DNA of 64,000 bases from Streptococcus mitis (GTDB lineage: Bacteria > Bacillota > Bacilli > Lactobacillales > Streptococcaceae). Of this stretch, positions 42,347 to 50,039 are shown piece by piece. Position 1 is the first letter of the stretch. Each line of letters starts with the position of its first letter. The stretch is from positions 1,777,001 to 1,841,000 of the forward strand of contig NZ_CP047883.1 in NCBI RefSeq assembly GCF_013305725.1, read 5' to 3'. The position numbers and the translations under genes were made by a program. Below the pieces are notes generated by a model. That model worked only from the letters and a program-made list of their open reading frames with translations, ran no database searches and had not been told where the DNA came from.

Positions 42347-42411
42347 ATTATAGTCCTTTGAAGTTAGCGGAGCTAGAAGCTTCTGTCACTAAGAAATATG
42401 ACAAATGTCAT
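42347..42411 (-). promoter_or_regulatory. Promoter and inverted-repeat operator of the ABC/two-component operon
   Basis: A perfect minus-strand TATAAT (42347-42352) with a weak -35. Upstream are AGAAGCTTCT (42375-42384, perfect palindrome) and ATGACA-AA-TGTCAT (42398-42411), inverted repeats placed about 30 and 55 bp upstream of the -10, where an activator such as the operon's NarL-type regulator could bind. Confidence 0.55.
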
Positions 42412-42413
42412 AA

Positions 42414-42445
42414 AAAAAGAAAGTTGCAAAATCAACTTTCTTTTT
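42414..42445. terminator. Terminator after fakA
   Basis: AAAAAGAAAGTTG with its complement around CAAAAT; T-rich on the minus-strand side. Confidence 0.8.
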
Positions 42446-42459
42446 AATCTATTAAATTT

Positions 42460-44127
42460 TTATTCCACACTAAATAGGTATGGGTAAACTGGTTGTTGGC
42501 CTTGGTGGATTTCGACTTCAACGTCTTCGAATTCTTCTGCGATTTCTTGGGCAATTTCATTGGCAAGTTCTTCGCTTCCGTCTTCACCGACATAGAAGGT
42601 TACGATTTCACTGTCTTCATCCAACATATGTTTCAATGTTTCTGTCAAGGTTTGGTGCATGTCAGGGTTTGACACAAGAATTTTCCCATCAACCATACCA
42701 AGATTATCGTTTTCATGGATTTCTAAACCATCGATTGTTGTATCACGTACAGCTGTTGTGACGCTTCCGCTAACGACATCTCTAAGGGTTGCAGTCATAC
42801 GCTCTTGATTTTCTTCAATTGACTTGCTTGGATCAAAGGCAAGAAGACTTGTCAAACCTTGAGGAAGAGTACGAGTCTCTACCACTACTGCTGGTTGCTC
42901 CAAAACTTCTGCTGCAGATTGAGCTGCCATGAAGATGTTCTTGTTGTTTGGTAGGAAGATAATGTTACGAGCATTGACCTGCTCAACAGCCTTGATAAAG
43001 TCTTCTGTTGAAGGGTTCATAGTTTGACCGCCTTCGATAACATAATCCACACCTTGAGAACGGAAGATATCTGCTAGACCTTTACCAGCAACGACAGCAA
43101 TCAAAGCATATTCTTTTTCTTCAGCTGGTTTGCTAACTTGAGCAGCTTCTTTCTCAACCTGTGCTTCGTGTTGGTTACGCATATTGTCAACTTTTACCTT
43201 AACCAAGCTACCATATTTGAGACCTTCTTGCATAACAAGTCCTGGATCTTCCGTATGGACATGGACTTTGACGATTTCATCATCATTGACAACGAGGAGA
43301 GAATCCCCAAGTTCATTCAAGTAGTTACGAAATTCGTCGTAGTCAAAATCTTTGGCATAGGTTGGACCTTGCTTAAGAGCTACCATAATTTCAGTACAGT
43401 AACCAAATGTAATGTCCTCAGTCGCCACATGACCAGCCACAGACTTATGGTGCTCTGCATTGATCATTTCACTCATGTTGGCAGGAGTGGCTACAAAGTC
43501 CTCAGATGCGATATATTCGCCAGTAAGGGCTGAAAGGAAACCTTCATAGATGAAGACCAGTCCTTGACCACCTGAGTCCACAACGCCAACTTCCTTCAAG
43601 ACTGGAAGCATATCTGGCGTTTTAGCTAGAGCGGTTTTAGCACCTTCTAAGGCTGCACGCATGACTTCAACAGCGTCATCTGTCTGCTCAGCTTTTTTCT
43701 TAGCACCGATAGCAGCCCCACGAGAAACTGTCAAAATCGTTCCTTCAACTGGTTTCATCACTGCCTTATAGGCAACTTCTACACCTGATTGGAAGGCAAG
43801 GGCCAAGTCTTGACCTGTTAACTCGTCTTTATCCTTGATGGCTTGTGAAAATCCACGGAAAAGCTGAGACGTAATAACGCCTGAGTTTCCACGCGCACCC
43901 ATCAAAAGACCTTTGGCAAGAATGCTCGCTACCTCGCCAACTGTAGAAGCTGGCTTGTCTGCAACTTCTTTAGCTCCATTTTCAATGGTCATTCCCATGT
44001 TTGTTCCAGTATCTCCATCTGGAACTGGAAAGACGTTTAATGAATTGACATATTCAGCTTGCTTATTCAAGCGAGTTGATGCAGCCTGCACCATTTCTTG
44101 AAATAAGCTAGTAGTAATTTTTGACAC
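42460..44127 (-). CDS. fakA: Fatty acid kinase catalytic subunit FakA (DAK2/DhaL domain)
   Basis: A 555-aa protein. The N-terminal DhaL-type kinase domain has NVFPVPDGDTGTNMG (Mg/ATP-binding aspartates) near residue 33 and GARGNSGVI; a middle FakA domain and a C-terminal DegV-like part follow. FakA phosphorylates FakB-bound exogenous fatty acids, feeding PlsY. The start is GTG at 44127, 7 nt after AGGAG; no better ATG exists. It is 2 nt downstream of the Asp23-family gene, the conserved pairing. Confidence 0.92.
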   Translation of the reverse strand: MSKITTSLFQEMVQAASTRLNKQAEYVNSLNVFPVPDGDTGTNMGMTIENGAKEVADKPASTVGEVASILAKGLLMGARGNSGVITSQLFRGFSQAIKDKDELTGQDLALAFQSGVEVAYKAVMKPVEGTILTVSRGAAIGAKKKAEQTDDAVEVMRAALEGAKTALAKTPDMLPVLKEVGVVDSGGQGLVFIYEGFLSALTGEYIASEDFVATPANMSEMINAEHHKSVAGHVATEDITFGYCTEIMVALKQGPTYAKDFDYDEFRNYLNELGDSLLVVNDDEIVKVHVHTEDPGLVMQEGLKYGSLVKVKVDNMRNQHEAQVEKEAAQVSKPAEEKEYALIAVVAGKGLADIFRSQGVDYVIEGGQTMNPSTEDFIKAVEQVNARNIIFLPNNKNIFMAAQSAAEVLEQPAVVVETRTLPQGLTSLLAFDPSKSIEENQERMTATLRDVVSGSVTTAVRDTTIDGLEIHENDNLGMVDGKILVSNPDMHQTLTETLKHMLDEDSEIVTFYVGEDGSEELANEIAQEIAEEFEDVEVEIHQGQQPVYPYLFSVE

Positions 44128-44129
44128 GG

Positions 44130-44495
44130 TTATTCTCCTACAACTTTGATATTTTGAATGTAGACATTTACAGTCTGAGCAGTAATTCCAAGTTGGTTTT
44201 CCAAACTAAAACGAACACGCTCTTGAATGTTTTTTGACACTTCGCTAATCTTTGTTCCGTAGCTCAACACGGTATATACATCAACTGCAATACTGCCATC
44301 TTCGGCCGCCTTTACGACGACACCTTTGGAATAATTTTCCTTACCTAGAAGGGCTTGGAAATTATCTTTGAGGGCATTTTTACTAGCCATACCGACCACA
44401 CCAAAAATCTCAGTTGCTGCTCCACCTACGACGGTTGCAATCACTTCATCTGTTAGTTCGATTTGACCATCTTTTGTATTAATTTTTACAGTCAT
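44130..44495 (-). CDS. Asp23/Gls24 family envelope stress response protein
   Basis: A 121-aa Asp23/DUF322 (YloU-like) protein: GQIELTDEVIATVVGGAA at the N-terminus and AVDVYTVLSYGTKI in the core. Such proteins are cytoplasmic or membrane-associated and linked to cell-envelope homeostasis. It is co-transcribed with fakA. Confidence 0.92.
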   Translation of the reverse strand: MTVKINTKDGQIELTDEVIATVVGGAATEIFGVVGMASKNALKDNFQALLGKENYSKGVVVKAAEDGSIAVDVYTVLSYGTKISEVSKNIQERVRFSLENQLGITAQTVNVYIQNIKVVGE

Positions 44496-44616
44496 CCTTT
44501 TTACCTCAACTAGTTGATACTCTATTTTATCATATTTCAGCCCAAGTGTAAAAGCAGAATACTGTATCAGCGGATATTTACTCTATTTTTCAAATGATTT
44601 TATATCTACAGTAAAA

Positions 44617-44637
44617 GAAAAAAGACCCTAAGGTCTC
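44617..44637 (-). terminator. Terminator after rpmB
   Basis: Short AGACC/GGTCT stem followed by T6 on the minus strand. Confidence 0.6.
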
Positions 44638-44650
44638 CTTACTTTTATTA

Positions 44651-44839
44651 TTAAACGCGTTCAACTTTACCTGATTTCAAAGCACGAGCTGAAGCCCAAA
44701 CTTTTTTAGGTTTACCATCGATAAGAACAGTAACTTTTTGAAGGTTTGGTTTTACGGCACGTTTTGTTTGGTTCATCGCGTGTGAACGGTTGTTTCCTGA
44801 TACAGTCTTACGACCTGTAAAGTAACATACTTTAGCCAT
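44651..44839 (-). CDS. rpmB: 50S ribosomal protein L28
   Basis: A 62-aa L28 starting [20 protein letters not shown], of normal length, with AGGAGG ahead of the ATG. It is the last clearly chromosomal gene before the mobile element. Confidence 0.98.
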   Translation of the reverse strand: MAKVCYFTGRKTVSGNNRSHAMNQTKRAVKPNLQKVTVLIDGKPKKVWASARALKSGKVERV

Positions 44840-44898
44840 TTGTGTTTTCCTCCTATTAGATCTAATATAGCGGATGTGCTAGCACCACATACCGTACT

Positions 44899-44927
44899 AT
44901 GTTATCACACTTTCTCTGTTTTGGCAA
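44899..44927 (-). promoter_or_regulatory. rpmB promoter
   Basis: Minus strand TTGCCA (44922-44927), 17 bp, TAACAT (44899-44904). The mobile element lies upstream of it. Confidence 0.7.
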
Positions 44928-45051
44928 GGGGATTGAAAGATTTGTTTGTGTCTAAATTTTTGGGAATAATCAAATATCCTTATAACTCAATAAGAAAGCG
45001 AGATTTTTCAGACAAAAAAACTGGAAAAAGTTCCTCACTTTACCCCAGCCC

Positions 45052-45081
45052 TTGACTATATTGCACTATTTATGCTACAAT
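45052..45081 (+). promoter_or_regulatory. Promoter of a candidate small RNA
   Basis: TTGACT (45052-45057), 18 bp, TACAAT (45076-45081) with an upstream TG-C (extended -10). It points away from rpmB toward the mobile element; no ORF follows. Confidence 0.7.
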
Positions 45082-45087
45082 ATTGTT

Positions 45088-45157
45088 TGACTGATTAAGC
45101 AAAGTGTGTTTTTGTCTTAATCGGTGGTGTAGAAGTTGCTGCTTCTACACCTTTTTC
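45088..45157 (+). ncRNA. Candidate small RNA with two hairpins
   Basis: From a start expected near 45088 the transcript would be about 70 nt. Hairpin 1 pairs 45091-45099 with 45116-45124 (core GATTAAG/CTTAATC, 16-nt loop). Hairpin 2 is a perfect 10-bp stem GGTGTAGAAG/CTTCTACACC (45126-45151) followed by T5CGT5, a strong terminator. No coding potential. Its target and family are unknown; hairpin 2 may partly derive from the IS end. Confidence 0.55.
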
Positions 45158-45233
45158 GTTTTTATTTACTCTATTATTGTAACACACATTAGGCAAAAAA
45201 GCAACTATTTTGTATAAAAACATGACAAAAACA

Positions 45234-45258
45234 CCTCTAAAAAATCTTTTTTTAGAGG
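45234..45258 (-). terminator. Terminator after the transposase gene
   Basis: CCTCTAAAAA with its perfect complement around a 5-nt loop, followed by TGTTTTTG on the minus strand. Confidence 0.75.
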
Positions 45259-45278
45259 CTTTTGTCTGCCTTTTTGTA

Positions 45279-46571
45279 TTATTTATGCCCTCTTTTTCTG
45301 ATAACAGCTTTGTGCGGCCTATGGTTAATACGAAATCCTGCACCTAGTCCCGTATCCCTAAATTCTTCATACTCTTGTCTCCAAGATCCAAAAAATAGAT
45401 TGTATAGCTGATCAATTCGTTCAAGGAGTATCATTCTGGACATAGTACAAGCCCCTTCGATGGACCAATACATCCCTCGATGTTTCATACGGTAAGTAAC
45501 CTTTCGGTGCTGACTCTCCATTACCCCGATACCACGTGAGGATAACCCTCTAAGTTTAGGTGGTCTAGTGTCACAGAAATTTCTTAATAATTTCTTACGA
45601 AAATTGTAAAAATTATCAAGAGCTTCTTGACTTTCTGTGAGAGATTCAACTGTATCTAGTACGGTCTGAAGCAGGCTCTTCTGATGATTTTTGATGGCCT
45701 TAAAAGCAAGATCAAGTAGTGTAGATGGGTACGGCTTCAGGAATCTTTTAAGTTCTTCATTGACATGATAAGCATCCCAGAAATGCTCATGACGTTTAAT
45801 CCGTAGGACCTTCTTAATTTCTTGAAATATTCTGCGAGAATATCCTTTACCATTGTCCGAGTTAGTGATAAGAAGAGTTCGATCAGTGATTTCAAAATGA
45901 TTGCAGAGATAGTCTATCAATTCTTCCTTTGCTTGTTCATGGCTTGTATGGATAATCTCATGCTTATTCTCTAGTACATACCGATTATTACCAACCTTCT
46001 TCGCTCCAGTATGAATCAGAAAATGGGCCAAGTCTGTATTGTGTCGTTCATCATTGCTTGATGTTGTCTTGACGAGCACACCATCTCCCTCCAGGTAGAT
46101 TTTATCTGCCTGTATTTTTTTCGGTTGCTCATCACCTTTAAAAAGCCGATAACGTTCCCTCTCTGAAAAGAGTTTACCTGCCATTTTTACGGACTTCAAA
46201 ACAGCGTCCTTTGTTATCTCCAAACGATAAGCCATCTTAACTGTTCGACAAACTTCACGGTAGGATAAAACGGAAGCGTGTTTTGCCATGTGAAAAATCA
46301 ACTCGGGAGAATAACGCATATACTTTTCTAGACCTAGCCACTCATCTACGGGATAACAGCTTTTCTTTCCCTTTCGCCAGCGATTCCTAGAAAAGGTCAC
46401 CTCTCCAAATGTAAAAACAACTGTCCTCTCTGTACTATCTATCCGCTTATATCCCCTCAGTCTCATGGAGGGAGCTACTTGCTCGTCATAATCTCTTACT
46501 CGCTTCAGGAATTGCTGCTCACGTTTACGATCTAGTTCTGCGACAAATTCTTTTTCATCAAATCTAAACAT
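45279..46571 (-). CDS. ISLre2 family transposase (UPF0236)
   Basis: A 430-aa DDE transposase of the ISLre2 group (mutator-like superfamily), full length for the family. Recognisable segments are GEVTFSRNRWRKGK near residue 55, ADKIYLEGDGVLVK near 155 (a catalytic Asp), LLITNSDNGKGYSRRIF near 230, HFWDAYHVNEELKRF near 262, and GVMESQHRKVTYRMKHRGMYWS near 350 (Glu and the C-terminal box). It would move the IS or, as in TnGBS-like elements, the whole conjugative element. The ribosome site is weak. Confidence 0.9.
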   Translation of the reverse strand: MFRFDEKEFVAELDRKREQQFLKRVRDYDEQVAPSMRLRGYKRIDSTERTVVFTFGEVTFSRNRWRKGKKSCYPVDEWLGLEKYMRYSPELIFHMAKHASVLSYREVCRTVKMAYRLEITKDAVLKSVKMAGKLFSERERYRLFKGDEQPKKIQADKIYLEGDGVLVKTTSSNDERHNTDLAHFLIHTGAKKVGNNRYVLENKHEIIHTSHEQAKEELIDYLCNHFEITDRTLLITNSDNGKGYSRRIFQEIKKVLRIKRHEHFWDAYHVNEELKRFLKPYPSTLLDLAFKAIKNHQKSLLQTVLDTVESLTESQEALDNFYNFRKKLLRNFCDTRPPKLRGLSSRGIGVMESQHRKVTYRMKHRGMYWSIEGACTMSRMILLERIDQLYNLFFGSWRQEYEEFRDTGLGAGFRINHRPHKAVIRKRGHK

Positions 46572-46647
46572 ACTCTCTATTGTACTGAAATCATGACTAG
46601 ATTGAAAACATCACAAACTTTCTACAAGACTCTTTCAAAAATAAAAG

Positions 46648-46666
46648 CCTTCCCTTATTGGGAAGG
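46648..46666 (-). terminator. Terminator after the RHH gene
   Basis: Perfect 7-bp CCTTCCC/GGGAAGG stem, 5-nt loop, then CTTTTATTTTT on the minus strand. Confidence 0.8.
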
Positions 46667-46688
46667 TTGTTTGATTATAAGTATAAGT

Positions 46689-46700
46689 ATAATTATATTT
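46689..46700. repeat. Partition-type 12-bp repeat (downstream site)
   Basis: One exact ATAATTATATTT that runs into the 3' end of the RHH gene; see the clusters at 46939 and 47826. Confidence 0.45.
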
Positions 46701-46926
46701 ATAACGATAAACTTTCGATTAGCTTATCAAGGTAATCTGATGCAGACTTTGCCCCAGCTGCTTTAGCAATTTTATCCAATTTTTTCCTATTGCTTGGTTT
46801 TAAAGTAAACTGAAATTGCTTTTTGCGTTCAAAACTTTCAAAATTGGCTACATCTGAAATCTGCTCAGGTTGATGGGTTGCTTCGATAATCTGTGAAATC
46901 TCTTTTTCTTTTGGTGTGAATGCCAT
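46699..46926 (-). CDS. Ribbon-helix-helix partition protein (ParB-like partner of ParA)
   Basis: A 75-aa protein whose C-terminal half, KKQFQFTLKPSNRKKLDKIA followed by A-S-D-Y-L-D-K-L-I, has the beta-strand plus two-helix pattern of RHH DNA-binding proteins. It directly follows a ParA gene, the order of type Ib plasmid partition operons, where such small proteins bind the centromere and repress the operon. AT-rich 12-bp repeats lie on both sides. AAGGAG precedes the ATG. Confidence 0.75.
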   Translation of the reverse strand: MAFTPKEKEISQIIEATHQPEQISDVANFESFERKKQFQFTLKPSNRKKLDKIAKAAGAKSASDYLDKLIESLSL

Positions 46927-46938
46927 GACAATCTCCTT

Positions 46939-46986
46939 CTAATTATATTTATAATTGTATTTGTGTTTATAAATATAATTATATTG
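46939..46986. repeat. Partition-type 12-bp repeat cluster (between parA and RHH genes)
   Basis: Tandem CTAATTATATTT and ATAATTGTATTT (46939-46962), then inverted AAATATAATTAT (46971-46982): three near-copies of the unit ATAATTATATTT. They overlap the RHH gene ribosome region and the parA stop. Confidence 0.55.
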
Positions 46987-47785
46987 TATCATAAATTTTT
47001 GAAAAAGTCTGCTCCAGCTCAGTGAAAAACTTTTTGTGTTTTTGATAAAGCTCAGGATTCTCCTTCATATCTGCAATAGAGATCTTATCAATCGTGGAAT
47101 GATTGAATAACTCTTTTGCTGGTACAATTCCTAGAAGGTTATCTGTTCCCTTTTCTTTAGCTTCAAGTCCCAGGGCTTCCAGTAACTCTCTTGATGACCC
47201 ATAGTTTGGTCGGATCATATTTGCTAAGAAATATAACTCAGCAGTAATGTATGATTCCCTTGTGCGATAGTCAATTACATCCTTTCTGAATGCTTCTAAC
47301 CGAGTTGATAGATTGAATTTGGCATTATAACCAAACTCTGAAGGAGTTAAGGGACTAATAATAGCGTGACTGACCGCCACAGCATTTTTAGTAGCTGTCG
47401 CAAAGTCTGGTCTACAATCAATCAAGATATAGTCAAACTGATCCAACTTTTTCTTTTCGTAGTTATCCTCTAGCCAAAGATAAAGTAACATATTTTTCTT
47501 ATCGCTGTTCTCCAAATCTCGTTCCACCGTGTCAAGTTGAACTGAACCTGGAATTAGACTGATATTTTCCTTGACTTGCTTAATATCCACATCGCCTCCC
47601 TTAAAAGCATTGGCAATTGTATTCTTGCTCTCATAGATATTGTAACACTGAGTCAAATTACACTGATGGTCTAAGTCTATAAAGAGAACCTTCTGACCTT
47701 TCTTAGCCAACCATTCCCCATAATTAAAAGTTAAAGTAGTTTTTCCAACACCGCCTTTAATGGCAGCAAATGTAATAATCTTCAT
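46979..47785 (-). CDS. ParA family ATPase
   Basis: A 268-aa ParA/MinD-type ATPase. The deviant Walker A AAIKGGVGKTTL is at residues 7-18, Walker A' LFIDLDHQ near 34, and Walker B YILIDCRPD near 113. There is no N-terminal DNA-binding extension, so it is a small type Ib ParA. Such proteins segregate plasmids on the nucleoid, implying that this element exists as an extrachromosomal replicating form at times. Confidence 0.92.
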   Translation of the reverse strand: MKIITFAAIKGGVGKTTLTFNYGEWLAKKGQKVLFIDLDHQCNLTQCYNIYESKNTIANAFKGGDVDIKQVKENISLIPGSVQLDTVERDLENSDKKNMLLYLWLEDNYEKKKLDQFDYILIDCRPDFATATKNAVAVSHAIISPLTPSEFGYNAKFNLSTRLEAFRKDVIDYRTRESYITAELYFLANMIRPNYGSSRELLEALGLEAKEKGTDNLLGIVPAKELFNHSTIDKISIADMKENPELYQKHKKFFTELEQTFSKIYDTI

Positions 47786-47825
47786 TTGACATCCTCCTGT
47801 TTTTCTATATCTCTATTATACCATT

Positions 47826-47873
47826 ATAATTATATTTGTCAATATGTTTATAATTATATTTATAATTATTTTT
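47826..47873. repeat. Partition-type 12-bp repeat cluster (upstream of parA)
   Basis: Exact ATAATTATATTT at 47826-47837 and 47850-47861, and the near-copy ATAATTATTTTT at 47862-47873. This is the likely operator/centromere ahead of parA. Confidence 0.6.
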
Positions 47874-47884
47874 GCAATGAAGTT

Positions 47885-47980
47885 TCTCCTTCCTTTTCAC
47901 CAGCAATTCCTAGAAAAGGTTCTCTCTGTACTGAAATCATAACTAGATTGAAAACATCAGAAACTTCTACAAGACTTTTT
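47885..47980 (-). pseudogene. Decayed remnant of the ISLre2 element
   Basis: Bases 47890-47920 match transposase codons at 46368-46398 (TTCCTAGAAAAGGT core), then after a short TCTCTCTGTACT stretch 47926-47973 match the region upstream of the transposase start (46580-46631) with two substitutions and small indels. The copy has lost nearly all of the transposase. Its outer end lies in the last codons of the relaxase gene. Confidence 0.7.
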
Positions 47981-49601
47981 CATCCTCAAATCGTCGGTCA
48001 ACTTTCTCTTCACGACTACGCACGTGCTCCTTAATATCTCTATAATCTGTGTAATGTTTTAGAGTGTCGTCAAAGAACTCTTGTAAGGCTCCTTTTTCAA
48101 TTTGGAATTGTTTAATCAGTTGACTGACATCTTCCAGTCCCATATCTTTTGGAACTCCTAAATCATCCAATAGTTGTACCGCTGCAAGACTATTTTCTGG
48201 AGATTGCTGGATGGCTAAAAGTGCTCCTTCAATTTTATGATAACGTCCAAGTCGCTCATCTAGCTGTCTTAATTCCTCCTGGGTAGCCTCTATCTTTTCA
48301 TTAAAGCGCTCCTCCAAATGTTGAAATTGTGCTCCATCTGTCACGCCGTGCTCAACTAAGAAATTATATTCCTTAATCAGTTCACGCATAGAGGAAATTT
48401 GAGCGTTTTTAGTAACGAGTGTTTCGCCGTTTTGTTTGGCCAATTGCCTTGCGACAGTCAAGCCCATCATGTACCTATTTTTTTGAGATTGATCAGGATT
48501 GAGAAAATAAAAATAGTCTTTCTCTTTGATATAGATGGTATAATTTCCATCCTCATTTTTATCAACTTTATGAGAAGGTATTAAAATTGTACCACTATTT
48601 AAAGCTCCCATATCCATCTGCACGTAAATGCCTTGCTTGCTTTCTTGCTCGACCTGCCAGGATTCCACTTCCAATTTCAATTCAAAATCATTTGCCGTTT
48701 TTTCTTTTGATTCTTGATATTGTTCTTTCAATTCCTCCACATCAAAAACTAACTGATTCTTAGAAATTCTCTCTTTTATTTTTTCAAGAGAATAGAGTCC
48801 TTTCTTCGATAATGTATCATCTCGGACATTTCTTTGTTGGGGCTGATCGAGCAATTTATACTTCACAAATTTTCCAGAGAAATCAATCTGAAGATTAAGC
48901 GCAGCTGCCTTTTGTTTGAAATCTTCTAACGACAAAGAGTGCTTCAGAAGAAAATCAAGACGTTCCTTGATTTCAAACCGATAATTATTTTGTCTCCGCC
49001 AAGCAGAATACTTTGTATAAGAATTTTTCATAGTAGGTTCAATAATTTTAGCGCCATATCGTGCCGCATGTTTGTCCGAAATGGCTCTCAAATTTTTCAA
49101 GGTTTTCTTTTCCCAACGAAATTTCTTGAGCGTTGAGGTATTGGTGGTATTAAGTATGATATGGTTATGAAGATGATCTTTATCCGTGTGGGTTGCGATC
49201 ACAAACTCATAATTTCCACCTGTCAATTCTAACATCGTTTGACGGCCAATTTCATGAACCTGCTCAGGAGTCAAGTTATCATCTGGAGAAAAAGACTGGA
49301 TAATGTGATGAGCTAATACTTGTTTTCCTGAAGATAATTCTTTCAAGTCATCATCTCCTTTTTTAAAGGCCGCAGCTAATTTTGTCATGACCATTTCTTC
49401 ATCTGCTACACTAAAATCAGAGATCCCATTTCCAGATACTAGCTTCATTTGAAGCTCACCATTATGATAGACAAGAGGAAAATCAAGATCACTTTCTGCA
49501 GTTTCTGATACAAGAGTTTTCGCTTCATTCAGAATATAGCGTACAGCTATTTTTAAATTGGAAGGAGTTTTAATTTGTTTGGGTGTTTTGATTACTACCA
49601 T
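47967..49601 (-). CDS. MOBP-type relaxase
   Basis: A 544-aa relaxase/mobilisation nuclease. The candidate catalytic Tyr is in IAVRYILNEAKT near residue 21 and the metal-binding histidine motif is HTDKDHLHNHIILN near residues 137-150. A long helical C-terminal region follows, with a probable coiled coil near 400-470. It would nick oriT, bind the 5' end and lead the strand through the channel. Its start overlaps the accessory gene by 7 nt. The last codons (K-V-L-stop) fall in an IS remnant, so the original C-terminus may have been lost. Confidence 0.9.
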   Translation of the reverse strand: MVVIKTPKQIKTPSNLKIAVRYILNEAKTLVSETAESDLDFPLVYHNGELQMKLVSGNGISDFSVADEEMVMTKLAAAFKKGDDDLKELSSGKQVLAHHIIQSFSPDDNLTPEQVHEIGRQTMLELTGGNYEFVIATHTDKDHLHNHIILNTTNTSTLKKFRWEKKTLKNLRAISDKHAARYGAKIIEPTMKNSYTKYSAWRRQNNYRFEIKERLDFLLKHSLSLEDFKQKAAALNLQIDFSGKFVKYKLLDQPQQRNVRDDTLSKKGLYSLEKIKERISKNQLVFDVEELKEQYQESKEKTANDFELKLEVESWQVEQESKQGIYVQMDMGALNSGTILIPSHKVDKNEDGNYTIYIKEKDYFYFLNPDQSQKNRYMMGLTVARQLAKQNGETLVTKNAQISSMRELIKEYNFLVEHGVTDGAQFQHLEERFNEKIEATQEELRQLDERLGRYHKIEGALLAIQQSPENSLAAVQLLDDLGVPKDMGLEDVSQLIKQFQIEKGALQEFFDDTLKHYTDYRDIKEHVRSREEKVDRRFEDEKVL

Positions 49602-49987
49602 TCGTCATACGTCCTTATTGTTTTCACTTTTCGTTCCTGTAAACTTTTCTTCTCCGCACTAGAAAGTTTGACAGCCACCATCTCTTTCAACTCAGATAGA
49701 TAGTCAATGACTTGTGCCACTTCCTCTGGCGTAACTCCTTGATTTTCATTGGCATGTTTGGCAATTTGGTTGATGTTCGTACCCACTCGATTGATAGCAA
49801 CTCGAAGGTCTTTCAATTCAGAAAAATCAATTTGAACCACCTTCCCTTGTACCAGTTGATTCTTCGCATAGTATTGAAAAGATGGAACTCCCATTTGGGC
49901 CATCGCCGTTTTAATTTGACGATCTTCCTCTGGTGTTAGTCGTATCAATTTTTGTATATAGCGTTTTCTATTTTCTCGTTTCTGCAT
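49595..49987 (-). CDS. Relaxosome accessory protein (MobC-like)
   Basis: A 130-aa protein with a basic N-terminus (QKRENRKRYIQKLIRLTPEE), an RHH-like segment, and the MobC-type signature ELKDLRVAINRVGTNINQIA near residue 58. MobC proteins bind oriT and help the relaxase open the strands. It lies upstream of and overlaps the relaxase gene; the gene-free region with inverted repeats ahead of it is the oriT candidate. Confidence 0.85.
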   Translation of the reverse strand: MQKRENRKRYIQKLIRLTPEEDRQIKTAMAQMGVPSFQYYAKNQLVQGKVVQIDFSELKDLRVAINRVGTNINQIAKHANENQGVTPEEVAQVIDYLSELKEMVAVKLSSAEKKSLQERKVKTIRTYDEW

Positions 49988-50039
49988 TATTTTTTTATCC
50001 TCTTTCTCTCAAAGTCTCTAGCATATTCTGACCAGGCAT

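Larger units (their letters stand above)
45128..46631 (-). mobile_element. ISLre2-type insertion sequence or transposition module
   Basis: Contains the 430-aa transposase. The right limit is set by comparison with a decayed copy at 47885-47975: both share the block ending TCTACAAGACT (46631). Read inward from the right end it is TGTAGAAAGTTTG; at the left TGTAGAAGTTGCTG begins at 45128. These make a plausible imperfect terminal repeat and a 1.5-kb length, usual for ISLre2. No flanking target duplication is seen. It may be the transposition module of the larger conjugative element. Confidence 0.5.

Noticed and set aside
42321..42347. Upstream start for the first small membrane protein
   Set aside because: The ATG at 42347 overlaps the TATAAT box, so it would not be in the transcript; the ATG at 42320 has GGAGG.
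45088..45157. CiaR-dependent csRNA
   Set aside because: The promoter lacks the paired TTTAAG motif required for CiaR control, so the candidate RNA cannot be placed in that family.
45095..45343. 82-codon minus-strand ORF overlapping the transposase end
   Set aside because: It overlaps the transposase gene, the transposase terminator and the small RNA terminator, has no ribosome site, and is a by-product of the structured region.
46689..47873. CRISPR array
   Set aside because: The short AT repeats lack regular spacers and no cas genes are near; they fit partition sites.
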